Positions 1-6,255 of a DNA stretch of 6,317 nucleotides are shown piece by piece; positions within the stretch are counted from its first letter, which is position 1, and each line of letters opens with the position of its first letter. Below the pieces are notes generated by a model. The model was not told where the DNA came from. It did not search any database and saw nothing but the letters and a program-made list of their open reading frames with translations. Position numbers and translations under genes: made by a program. The stretch is taken from the NCBI GenBank assembly GCA_009928745.1, contig SACC01000081.1, positions 1-6,317 on the forward strand. Direction: 5' to 3'. The stretch comes from Clostridia bacterium (GTDB taxonomy: Bacteria; Bacillota; Clostridia; Christensenellales; CAG-1252).

Positions 1-218
1 AGATCAGTATCTGATAAAAGCACTTCCGCGTCTTCGTTGGCGGCGTTTACCGCTTCAACCACATTGTTCTCATTAACCGCGAATTCCACCTCGGGATTGA
101 TCGATATTCTGACATAAGATGATTCGCCATCTTTAGCGAAATTATCGCAGGCAATGAAGCTTGCCGCAATTGCTAATATAACGACTAGCGCGGCGATTCT
201 CAATAAATATTTTTTCAT
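1..218 (-). CDS. Lipoprotein with RsgI-type extracellular domain (5' part only)
   Basis: Only the first 72 codons are inside the window; the gene runs off the left edge, so the C-terminal part is unknown. The start at 218 is supported by a good Shine-Dalgarno AAGGAGTG (228-235, minus strand). Residues 1-23 form a signal peptide (MKK, then a hydrophobic stretch) ending in the lipobox FIAC, so Cys24 should be lipidated and the protein anchored outside the membrane. After a short linker, residues 36-68 (VRISINPEVEFAVN, then NVVEAVNAANEDAEVLL) match the consensus start of the RsgI-family extracellular domain, typically S-[IV]-[DN]-x-NP-S-[IV]-E. In RsgI this domain follows a transmembrane helix and a cytosolic sigma-factor-binding domain; here there is no room for either. 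The function is therefore unknown, perhaps a sensor or decoy at the cell surface. The lipoprotein call is firm from sequence; the RsgI link rests on a short region recognised from memory. Confidence 0.75.
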   Translation of the reverse strand, partial: MKKYLLRIAALVVILAIAASFIACDNFAKDGESSYVRISINPEVEFAVNENNVVEAVNAANEDAEVLLSDTD

Positions 219-246
219 AATTCTTCACACTCCTTTTGTGTTCTTA

Positions 247-279
247 CCTATATAACAATCGTGTCGCAGTAAATGTTGG
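247..279 (-). promoter_or_regulatory. Candidate promoter of the leftward lipoprotein gene, possibly ECF-sigma type
   Basis: Reading the minus strand, CCAACATTT (279-271) contains the AAC typical of ECF-sigma -35 elements. It is followed by CGATTG (261-256) and TATATAGG (254-247), about 30 bases before the start codon at 218. The spacing between AAC and CGAT is about 13 bases, shorter than the usual 15-17, so the assignment is weak. The location and the absence of a good TTGACA-type -35 make it the best candidate here. Confidence 0.35.
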
Positions 280-424
280 AGTTTTTACTAATTATTTTTA
301 ATACGTACCCGCTTGTTTATTTTTTGTAATGGATATATAATTGATTATAACTATATGAACCAGATAAAGTTTATTTGTCTACGGATTGTAATTTCAAGTT
401 GCTTTCATAAAACAAATGTAAATA

Positions 425-454
425 TTATGAATGACAACTATTATTAATTATAAT
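425..454 (+). promoter_or_regulatory. Candidate promoter of the HtrA-like lipoprotein gene
   Basis: A perfect TATAAT -10 hexamer lies at 449-454, with a poor -35 (TTATGA, 425-430) at 18-bp spacing. Transcription would start near 461, leaving a leader of about 13 bases that just includes the GGAGG ribosome site (465-469). An alternative pair is TTGCTT (399-404) and TATTAT (423-428). The region is AT-rich, so chance matches are likely. Confidence 0.35.
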
Positions 455-473
455 TCATTAAAACGGAGGAACT

Positions 474-2018
474 ATGAAAAAACAAAAAATTTTTGTAATT
501 GTAATTGTTATATTGCTGATATTGACAGTTACTTTCGCAGGCTGTGACGAGTTGCCGGGCAAATCCGCATACGATTTGGCGGTAGAAAACGGCTATGAGG
601 GCACATTAACCGAATGGCTGGAAAGTTTGAAAGGCGTAAACACCGAAGGCAAGTCAGCATATGAGCTTGCGGTAGAGAATGGCTTTACAGGTACAGTTAC
701 CGAGTGGCTGGAGAGTCTTAAGGGAGTAGACGGTGAGGACGGAGCCGCTTCTTCAGTCGGGAAGTCAGCATATGAGCTTGCGGTAGAGAATGGCTTTACA
801 GGTACAGTTACCGAGTGGCTGCAGAGTCTTAAGGGTACTGATGGTGAGGACGGAGCAGCTGCTTCAGTTGGTAAGTCAGCATACCAGCTTGCGGTAGAGA
901 ATGGTTTTGTAGGTACTGTTAATGAATGGTTGGCGAGTCTTAAAGGTACTGATGGTCTTGACGGTCAGAACGGAGCAGATACAAGTCTTATGTCGGTATC
1001 TTACGCTGCTAACAAGACGATTTTGTCAACAGTTACTATTTATTGCGAATTTGAGATTTCCGGCTCCACCACGAATAGCGCCGGTTCAGGTATAATTATT
1101 GCAGACGATAAGGAAAACGGCGACGCGTATATTATAACCAATTACCATGTGGTCTTTGATTCATCGGCAACGCCAAAAATAAGCAATAATATAACATTAT
1201 ATCTTTATGCTATGCAATATTCTCAATACAAAATAGCAGCAACCTATATAGGCGGCTCTCTTACCTATGATGTAGCAGTATTGAAAATAGAAAATTCTGA
1301 TATATACAAGAATAGCGCCTCAATGCCTGCCGATATCAGTAATAATACTACGCAATATGTGGGCGAAACGGCAATCGCGGTAGGCAATCCGCAGGGAACG
1401 GGTATTTCTGTTACAACAGGAATTGTCAGTGTTGATTCGGAATACATAGAAATGACTGGCGCAGACGGTGTTACTCCGGTAAAATTCCGCGTGTTGCGTA
1501 TCGATACGGCGGTCAACAGCGGCAACAGCGGCGGCGGACTATTCAACTCGGCAGGACAATTAATCGGAATGGTTAACGCAAAAATTATTTCTAGCAATGT
1601 GGAGAATATCGGCTACGCAATACCGCTGAATGTAGTTATGAATGCCTACAATAACATAATGCGTAATTGCGACGGGATTGAGAATTTAAAGATGCAAAGG
1701 TGCTTGTTGGGAGTGACAATATTCGCCTCTGCGTCTACGGCTTTTTATAATACTGATACCTCAAAAACCGAAATAACCGAGACAATATCTGTGGAATCTG
1801 TCAGCGAGACGGGGGCGGCATTTGATATATTGCTAAAAGACGATATTATCCTTAGCACCACATACGGCGGAATTACAAACGAGGTAAAAAGAGTATTTGA
1901 GCTAGTAGATTTCTCACTGAATTTTGTACATAACGAGACGCTAACGCTGACAATTATTCGAGACGGTGTCACAATGGATGTTCATATTCAGCTTGTTAAT
2001 GTTATTGAAGTAGAGTAA
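474..2018 (+). CDS. HtrA-like serine protease lipoprotein with N-terminal repeat stalk and C-terminal PDZ domain
   Basis: This 514-residue protein is predicted to be a lipid-anchored extracytoplasmic serine protease of the HtrA/DegP (S1C) type, which usually handles misfolded envelope proteins. Residues 1-23 are a signal peptide with lipobox TFAGC (Cys24). Residues 29-158 hold four copies of a 26-residue unit (GKSAYxLAVENG...EWLxSLKG) with short acidic, Gly-rich linkers, ending in a few collagen-like G-x-y steps (about 158-167). The protease domain spans about 175-390, with the catalytic triad visible: His225 in TNYHVV, Asp266 in YDVAVLKI and Ser352 in GNSGGG. Residues 408-508 are a PDZ domain: LLGV (411-414) fits the carboxylate-binding loop, followed by GAAFDILLKDDIIL and a TLTIIRDG strand. 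The start has a GGAGG site at 465-469. A terminator follows, so the gene is probably monocistronic. Placing repeats between the lipid anchor and the protease is unusual for HtrA, which normally has a transmembrane anchor or a plain signal peptide. Whether the substrate is general or specific cannot be told. Confidence 0.93.
   Translation: MKKQKIFVIVIVILLILTVTFAGCDELPGKSAYDLAVENGYEGTLTEWLESLKGVNTEGKSAYELAVENGFTGTVTEWLESLKGVDGEDGAASSVGKSAYELAVENGFTGTVTEWLQSLKGTDGEDGAAASVGKSAYQLAVENGFVGTVNEWLASLKGTDGLDGQNGADTSLMSVSYAANKTILSTVTIYCEFEISGSTTNSAGSGIIIADDKENGDAYIITNYHVVFDSSATPKISNNITLYLYAMQYSQYKIAATYIGGSLTYDVAVLKIENSDIYKNSASMPADISNNTTQYVGETAIAVGNPQGTGISVTTGIVSVDSEYIEMTGADGVTPVKFRVLRIDTAVNSGNSGGGLFNSAGQLIGMVNAKIISSNVENIGYAIPLNVVMNAYNNIMRNCDGIENLKMQRCLLGVTIFASASTAFYNTDTSKTEITETISVESVSETGAAFDILLKDDIILSTTYGGITNEVKRVFELVDFSLNFVHNETLTLTIIRDGVTMDVHIQLVNVIEVE
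558..947 (+). repeat. Four in-frame 78-bp repeats encoding the stalk of the protease lipoprotein
   Basis: The units lie at 558-635, 648-725, 759-836 and 870-947, giving periods of 30, 37 and 37 codons. Each encodes GKSAY-x-LAVENG, a variable aromatic/Gly step, GT, then EWL-x-SLKG. Units 2 and 3 are almost identical in DNA; units 1 and 4 have drifted at synonymous and nonsynonymous sites. This kind of unit is known from collagen-like and surface or tail-fibre-like proteins of Bacillota and probably forms a small helical segment. The linkers (GVDGEDGAASSV, GTDGEDGAAASV, GTDGLDGQNGAD) are collagen-like and acidic. A spacer that holds the protease away from the membrane is an inference. Confidence 0.92.
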
Positions 2019-2047
2019 GCGAAGCGAGGCGATTATATTAATTAACT

Positions 2048-2085
2048 ACGGTTGTCGAAAGAGATCTTCGGCAACCGTTTTTGTT
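2048..2085 (+). terminator. Intrinsic terminator after the protease lipoprotein gene
   Basis: A 12-bp stem pairs 2048-2059 (ACGGTTGTCGAA) with 2067-2078 (TTCGGCAACCGT), perfect apart from one G-U pair. The loop is 7 bases, and the T-rich tail TTTTTGTT follows directly. It lies 30 bases beyond the stop codon and is the only strong terminator in the window, so it isolates this gene from those downstream. Confidence 0.9.
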
Positions 2086-2111
2086 GATACTAAATAGATG
2101 GAAAGTATTAT
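2084..2111 (+). promoter_or_regulatory. Candidate upstream promoter for the membrane-anchored gene
   Basis: TTGATA (2084-2089) and TATTAT (2106-2111) each match five of six positions of the housekeeping -35 and -10 consensus, with a 16-bp spacer. It begins in the T-tract of the preceding terminator and would start transcripts near 2118, giving a leader of about 40 bases. Confidence 0.4.
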
Positions 2112-2112
2112 A

Positions 2113-2141
2113 TTGATTTTGAGGAAATAAAATGTTATATT
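2113..2141 (+). promoter_or_regulatory. Candidate proximal promoter with extended -10 for the membrane-anchored gene
   Basis: TTGATT (2113-2118), a 17-bp spacer, and TATATT (2136-2141) preceded by TGT (2133-2135, an extended -10). The predicted start near 2148 lies immediately before the AGGAGA ribosome site (2149-2154), leaving a leader of only about 12 bases. The match is better than that of the upstream candidate, but the very short leader argues some caution. Confidence 0.45.
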
Positions 2142-2159
2142 AGCTTATAGGAGAATGCT

Positions 2160-4244
2160 ATGGCGCAAAAAAAGATGCACAAACTTAAATGGTGGGCAGT
2201 GGTATTAATTGTAATCGGAGTATTGCTGGGCTTGTTTGCGGGTGAAATCATATATAATTTTACGATAAAAGCCGAGCCTTCATCGCCTGAAATAGCCATT
2301 AACACTAATCAAATACACAATTTGCTATACTATCTTGAATTCCCGGATTTTGCAGTTGAAGATGATATTACCATTGATAATCAATACGTAATGGATGCGT
2401 TTTCGTCGGCAAAGCAGTATATGGACGGCAGGTACGATTGTTCGGATTTTTTAACTCCGACACTTATTAGATTGCAATATAATTATTACGATACAATCAA
2501 TACAATATCTCCTGAAGGCGTCATATTATTGAAAAACACTTTTTTGGGCTTCAGGTATTGGATGACTGAACCGGGAGCGGACAGCATGTGTTATTGGTCT
2601 GAAAATCATCAGATATTGTTCGCAGTTGCCGAGTATCTTGCAGGACAAATGTGGAAGGATGAGATATTCACCAATGACGGCGCAACAGGACTTGTTCATA
2701 TGGAGCGCGCCAAGCGCCGTATTAATTATTGGATGGAGGAGCGTTTTTATCACGGGTTTACCGAATTTAATTCATCTAATTATATGCCCTTTAATATTGC
2801 GCCAATGGCTAATTTTATACAATTTGCGGCGGCTGAAGATGCGGATATGGCGCAAAAAATGAGAATGGTTATGGACTTAGCTGTATATGATCTTGCTTCT
2901 AATATGTATAACTATGTCTATTCCGCTCCGTCAGGGCGGGCGTACGTGTATAATATGACTGGTTTAGCTGGCGACAGAATGCGCAAATACACTAATTATA
3001 TATGGAATCTTATGGATGATAACGATTCTCTTAACCATAGAATGCTGCTTAATTTTGTCGCGATGACAAGAGCCGAGGACGGCGAGGGCAATAAGTTCTA
3101 CGAAGTGCCGCAGGTGCTTTTGGATATTGCCGCCGATACCGACACTGCCGTGATAAAGGCTTCCTCAGGCTTATATCTTAGCGAATTAGAGCAAAAAGGA
3201 CTTATCGGACACAGCGATAAACAGATAATGGCTCAGTTTGGTATGGAGGCGTTTACCAACCCCGAAGTAATACAAAATACTGTCACCTATTTTGCAAAAT
3301 ATAATATGTTTAACAGCGAATTTTTTAACCAATTCAAGTATTTTAACTTGCATATTCTCAAATCTACAGGCTTATTAAAGGTTATTAGCAAAAAAGCTAA
3401 TCCAATGCCTAACGGTATTGCGATACAAAGAGCCAATATCTACACCTATCAGACAAGGTATTATCAGCTGGCAACGGCGCAGGGCTATCCTCCGGGTACC
3501 TATGGCGCCCAGCAAATGCTCCAAGTCGCTAACCTGACCGAAAATGCAGTAGTTTTTACCGCTCATCCCGCAAGATATGAGACGCAGAAAAATGTAGCGG
3601 CAACCCCCGGATACTGGGCGGGATACGGCAGGGCGCCGCATTCGGCTCAGGAGGAAAATATTATGCTTTCCATATATCAGTTACCCTCAAAAAGCGGGTT
3701 TTTGGAGCTATACGATGTGCCGCAATTCACACATACTTACCTTCCTGAAGCGTATTTTGACGAGGTAATAATCGACGGGCGTTACGCCTTTGCAAAAGTG
3801 GGCAACGCGTATATTGCATTAATCGGCGCAAGTGATTTGGAATATCTTGAGTACAGCGAGGCTTCTGCCTCAGCTTTCAAAAACGGGCTTTCCGATTTGC
3901 CCCCCTCACGTTTTGATCTTGTGCAGCGTGGACTCAACCAGTATTGGATATACGAGTTAAGCGACAGCGGGAGTGAGGATTTTGCCGCTTTTAAGGCTAG
4001 AATAAAAGGCAATACAGTTACCTTTGACGGTAATAACAATCTTGCCTATACTAGCGCGACCAAGCAGCTTTCTCTTGCATACAAGGGAGACTTTATGATT
4101 AATGGCGTAGCGCAAAATCTTGAATATAAACGCTTTGATTCGCCCTATATAGTAGCGGAGAGAGAAGCTGATATTATGGAATTTTCCTATAACGGCTTCA
4201 CCCTAACGCTTGACTATTTAGGAGCGATAAGAAACTATAATTAG
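2160..4244 (+). CDS. Large membrane-anchored extracellular protein, heparinase/alginate-lyase-like but uncharacterised
   Basis: I cannot name this 694-residue protein with certainty. It starts after a good AGGAGA site. Residues 1-10 are basic, 11-33 form one hydrophobic helix without a clear cleavage site or lipobox, and the rest should be outside the cell. Residues about 70-400 are helix-rich with conserved-looking aromatic and charged motifs: RYWMTEPG (132-139), the sequence WSENH (146-150), a Gly/His segment TGLVH (176-180), HGFTEFNSSNY (198-208) and GRAYVYNMTG (259-268). Residues about 425-694 are strand-rich, with QTRYYQLATAQ (431-441), AVVFTAHPAR (463-472) and GYWAGYGRAPHSAQEEN (484-500). 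A helical (alpha/alpha) toroid followed by a beta-sandwich is the layout of several polysaccharide lyases and related hydrolases. From memory, the 431-500 motifs recur in uncharacterised proteins of Actinobacteria and fungi. Candidate catalytic residues are Glu148, His150, His198 and Glu202, by inference. A sugar-directed role fits the mutarotase gene 69 bp downstream. Confidence 0.85.
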   Translation: MAQKKMHKLKWWAVVLIVIGVLLGLFAGEIIYNFTIKAEPSSPEIAINTNQIHNLLYYLEFPDFAVEDDITIDNQYVMDAFSSAKQYMDGRYDCSDFLTPTLIRLQYNYYDTINTISPEGVILLKNTFLGFRYWMTEPGADSMCYWSENHQILFAVAEYLAGQMWKDEIFTNDGATGLVHMERAKRRINYWMEERFYHGFTEFNSSNYMPFNIAPMANFIQFAAAEDADMAQKMRMVMDLAVYDLASNMYNYVYSAPSGRAYVYNMTGLAGDRMRKYTNYIWNLMDDNDSLNHRMLLNFVAMTRAEDGEGNKFYEVPQVLLDIAADTDTAVIKASSGLYLSELEQKGLIGHSDKQIMAQFGMEAFTNPEVIQNTVTYFAKYNMFNSEFFNQFKYFNLHILKSTGLLKVISKKANPMPNGIAIQRANIYTYQTRYYQLATAQGYPPGTYGAQQMLQVANLTENAVVFTAHPARYETQKNVAATPGYWAGYGRAPHSAQEENIMLSIYQLPSKSGFLELYDVPQFTHTYLPEAYFDEVIIDGRYAFAKVGNAYIALIGASDLEYLEYSEASASAFKNGLSDLPPSRFDLVQRGLNQYWIYELSDSGSEDFAAFKARIKGNTVTFDGNNNLAYTSATKQLSLAYKGDFMINGVAQNLEYKRFDSPYIVAEREADIMEFSYNGFTLTLDYLGAIRNYN

Positions 4245-4291
4245 CGATAATTTATCGCGAAACCGTCAAATTAACGACGAAATAAGCACCA

Positions 4292-4310
4292 AATTTCTTG
4301 CGGAGAAATT
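4292..4310 (+). promoter_or_regulatory. Hairpin overlapping the ribosome binding site of the mutarotase gene
   Basis: AATTTCT (4292-4298) and AGAAATT (4304-4310) are perfect complements around the five-base loop TGCGG. The Shine-Dalgarno core GGAG (4302-4305) lies half in the loop and half in the 3' arm, eight bases before the start codon. The stem is AU-rich with one G-C pair, so it could modestly tune translation. No ligand-binding structure is visible. Confidence 0.4.
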
Positions 4311-4313
4311 AAT

Positions 4314-5186
4314 ATGATACATACAATTAATAACGGAATAATAGAGCTTAGCGTTGCCGACTCAGGCGGCGAAATGATGAGCATAAAGTATACGGACGCC
4401 GAGTACCTTTGGCAGGGTGATCCGCAATACTGGGACGAAAGAGCCATCAACCTTTTTCCTGTTAACGGCAGGCTGAAAGACGGAAAATATACCTACGAGG
4501 GCAATAGTTACAAAATGGGCATACACGGTTTTATCAAGCGTTCTATCCTTGAATGTGTGGAAAAGACCGATAACAGCATGATTTTTGAGCTAAAATCTAA
4601 CGAAATGACGCGTGCGGAGTATCCTTTTGAGTTTTTGTACAGAGTAGGATACGAGTTAAAAGATAATTCGATAGTAATTACCTATAACGTAGAAAATTTG
4701 CAGTCAAAGCCAATATATTTTTGTCTTGGCGGTCATCCAGGATTCAATGTGCCTCTTGACGGCGCGGGAGAATTTTCTGATTATTATCTCGAGTTTGACT
4801 GCGTTGCGCAGCTTAAGAGAATAGGGTTTGACAAAGCCTGCCTGCTAAGCGGAGAAAAGTTCCCATACAGCTTAAAAGACGGTAGAATATTACCGCTTGC
4901 GCATAGTCTTTTTGATGATGATGCAATCTTTTTTGAGGATATGTGTTCGGCAATAACGTTGCGTTCCGCAATAACCGAAAGGAGTGTGCGTGTAGATTAT
5001 AAAGATATGAAATACCTCGGGCTTTGGCATAAACCGCGCTCGGACGCTCCCTATATTTGCATTGAGCCTTGGCAGGCTATGCCCTCGTACGGCGACAGGA
5101 TTGATGATATAACAACCAAACAAGATGTAATAGCGCTTAACAAGGGAGAGATATATCAAAATGCGTGGTCTATTGCTTTAACATAA
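4314..5186 (+). CDS. Aldose 1-epimerase family protein (LacX-type mutarotase)
   Basis: This enzyme would interconvert the alpha and beta anomers of an aldose inside the cell, feeding hexose metabolism. The 290-residue length fits the shorter LacX-type subfamily; classical GalM is nearer 340. There is no signal peptide, so it is cytoplasmic. The fold's landmarks are in order: the early strand SGGEMMSIKY (17-26), NLFPVNGRLKDGKY (46-59), MGIHGFIKRS with His71, LGGHPGFNVP with His141, and YICIEPWQAMPSYG with the putative general base Glu251. His71, His141 and Glu251 correspond to the His/His/Glu catalytic set of galactose mutarotases, so it should be active; the sugar cannot be told. The start at 4314 has GGAG at 4302-4305 inside a small hairpin. 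It lies 69 bp after the membrane-anchored protein gene with no terminator between, so co-transcription is likely. Confidence 0.93.
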   Translation: MIHTINNGIIELSVADSGGEMMSIKYTDAEYLWQGDPQYWDERAINLFPVNGRLKDGKYTYEGNSYKMGIHGFIKRSILECVEKTDNSMIFELKSNEMTRAEYPFEFLYRVGYELKDNSIVITYNVENLQSKPIYFCLGGHPGFNVPLDGAGEFSDYYLEFDCVAQLKRIGFDKACLLSGEKFPYSLKDGRILPLAHSLFDDDAIFFEDMCSAITLRSAITERSVRVDYKDMKYLGLWHKPRSDAPYICIEPWQAMPSYGDRIDDITTKQDVIALNKGEIYQNAWSIALT

Positions 5187-5242
5187 TCGGGATAGAGGTA
5201 TTTCAATATTCTTAGTCATATAAAATATCTGAGAAAATATTT

Positions 5243-5282
5243 AACTAATTAATCTCCTAAATCTGCTGAATATTAATTAGTT
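5243..5282. repeat. Perfect 11-bp inverted repeat before the M23 peptidase gene
   Basis: AACTAATTAAT (5243-5253) and ATTAATTAGTT (5272-5282) are exact reverse complements separated by 18 bases (5254-5271). Two more T residues follow the 3' arm, then GGG. Each arm has a single G-C pair and the loop is large, so it is a poor intrinsic terminator. It could be a regulator binding site or a weak attenuator. A possible -10 (TATAAA, 5219-5224) lies upstream, without a good -35, so the repeat might fall in the leader RNA of the next gene. Confidence 0.5.
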
Positions 5283-5301
5283 TTGGGTAGAAAATAATGC
5301 T

Positions 5302-6255
5302 ATGAAAAAAATAAGATTCATAGCTTTTTTTTGTGTAACGGTAATTGTTTTACTGTCGGGATACAGCCTCAAAGCGAACGCAGAGGGGTATATTAAATGG
5401 GTAGACTGTAATGTACCATACGAAATACTGCTTAACGCATATGAATATGATGTTAAGTATTACGGTAGCGAGGAAGTGCAATTCGACTTTGCCGAAGCGC
5501 TTGCCTATCTGGCTGTCAAAAACGGCAACAAATATCAGGTAAAAAAGGATTTGAAAGCGCTTTCGGATCTTGTGCACAAGCTCAAAGAAGGCAAGAAGAT
5601 TTCAGATTTCTACGGAGATAACAAATATTATATATATTATGTTGAAAGCTATCGCGCCATTTTTGCCCAGTTTATCGGGGAATATTCGGTTAACGATACA
5701 AGACAATACGGCTTAAAGAATTATCATCCATTCCCCAAAGGCTACTGGTACAATCATTATGATGATTTTGGAGCTTCACGCTCGTACGGCTTCAAACGCA
5801 AGCACCTCGGGCATGATTTGATGGGCTCGATAGGCACGCCGATGATTGCAATTGAGGGAGGCACGGTTACAGAATTTGGCTGGAACAAGTATGGCGGCTG
5901 GCGGATTGGAATAAGGTCATTTGACGGAAAACGTTCGTACTATTATGCGCATTTAAGAAAAAACAAACCCTATGCGGAGGGCGTGCAAAAGGGTAGCACA
6001 ATTGAGGCGGGTCAGGTAATAGGATATCTGGGTGTAACCGGTTACAGCCGCAAGGAAAACGCTAACATGGGCTGTCCGCCTCATTTGCATCTCGGAATGC
6101 AGCTTATATTCGACGAAAGTCAATATAGCGGACGCGGAGAGATATGGATAGATATGTACCACATAACAAAATTTCTTTCCCATAACCGTGTTGAGGTGAA
6201 AAAAGGTGAGACAGACTATTACAGTGTTAATGTCAAAAAAACAATCAGCGCGTAA
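5302..6255 (+). CDS. Secreted M23 (LytM-type) zinc metallopeptidase
   Basis: This 317-residue protein should cut peptide bonds in peptidoglycan cross-bridges or stem peptides outside the cell. Residues 1-27 form a signal peptide with a likely cleavage after Ala-Asn-Ala27 and no lipobox. Residues 28-150 are a tyrosine-rich helical domain of unknown role. The M23 domain spans about 155-295: zinc ligands His168 and Asp172 (HLGHD, H-x3-D), Gly-rich strands typical of the LytM fold (GTPMIAIEGGTV, 178-189), His217 in YYYAHL, and HLHLG with His261 and ligand His263. All key residues are present, so an active enzyme is expected. The tail 296-317 is short and polar. The start is the only sensible one for the signal peptide, since an in-frame TAG lies at 5278-5280, but no convincing Shine-Dalgarno is seen; GGG (5285-5287) is 14 bases from the ATG. 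It lies 115 bp after the mutarotase gene and may have its own promoter. Close relatives in Clostridia share the YHPFPKGYWYNHYDDFGASR-type entry to the domain (141-160), from memory. Confidence 0.92.
   Translation: MKKIRFIAFFCVTVIVLLSGYSLKANAEGYIKWVDCNVPYEILLNAYEYDVKYYGSEEVQFDFAEALAYLAVKNGNKYQVKKDLKALSDLVHKLKEGKKISDFYGDNKYYIYYVESYRAIFAQFIGEYSVNDTRQYGLKNYHPFPKGYWYNHYDDFGASRSYGFKRKHLGHDLMGSIGTPMIAIEGGTVTEFGWNKYGGWRIGIRSFDGKRSYYYAHLRKNKPYAEGVQKGSTIEAGQVIGYLGVTGYSRKENANMGCPPHLHLGMQLIFDESQYSGRGEIWIDMYHITKFLSHNRVEVKKGETDYYSVNVKKTISA

Noticed and set aside
558..947. Regularly spaced repeats as a possible CRISPR array
   Set aside because: The repeats are in frame within one gene, their spacers encode similar peptides, and no cas gene is present.
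1265..1597. Minus-strand open frame opposite the protease domain
   Set aside because: It lies wholly inside a gene with an intact catalytic triad, has no recognisable domain, and looks like the low-complexity antisense of the coding frame. The other minus-strand frames inside the plus-strand genes (near 1745, 2526, 3375, 3782, 4890, 5350 and 5953) were dropped for the same reason.
2626..2862. Plus-strand open frame in another frame inside the large membrane-anchored gene
   Set aside because: It is short, has no domain, and overlaps a well-supported gene with conserved-looking motifs in the main frame.
4244..4258. Small hairpin GCGATAATTTATCGC overlapping the stop codon of the membrane-anchored gene as a terminator
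   Set aside because: The practical stem is about five pairs and no T-tract follows, so it is unlikely to stop transcription.
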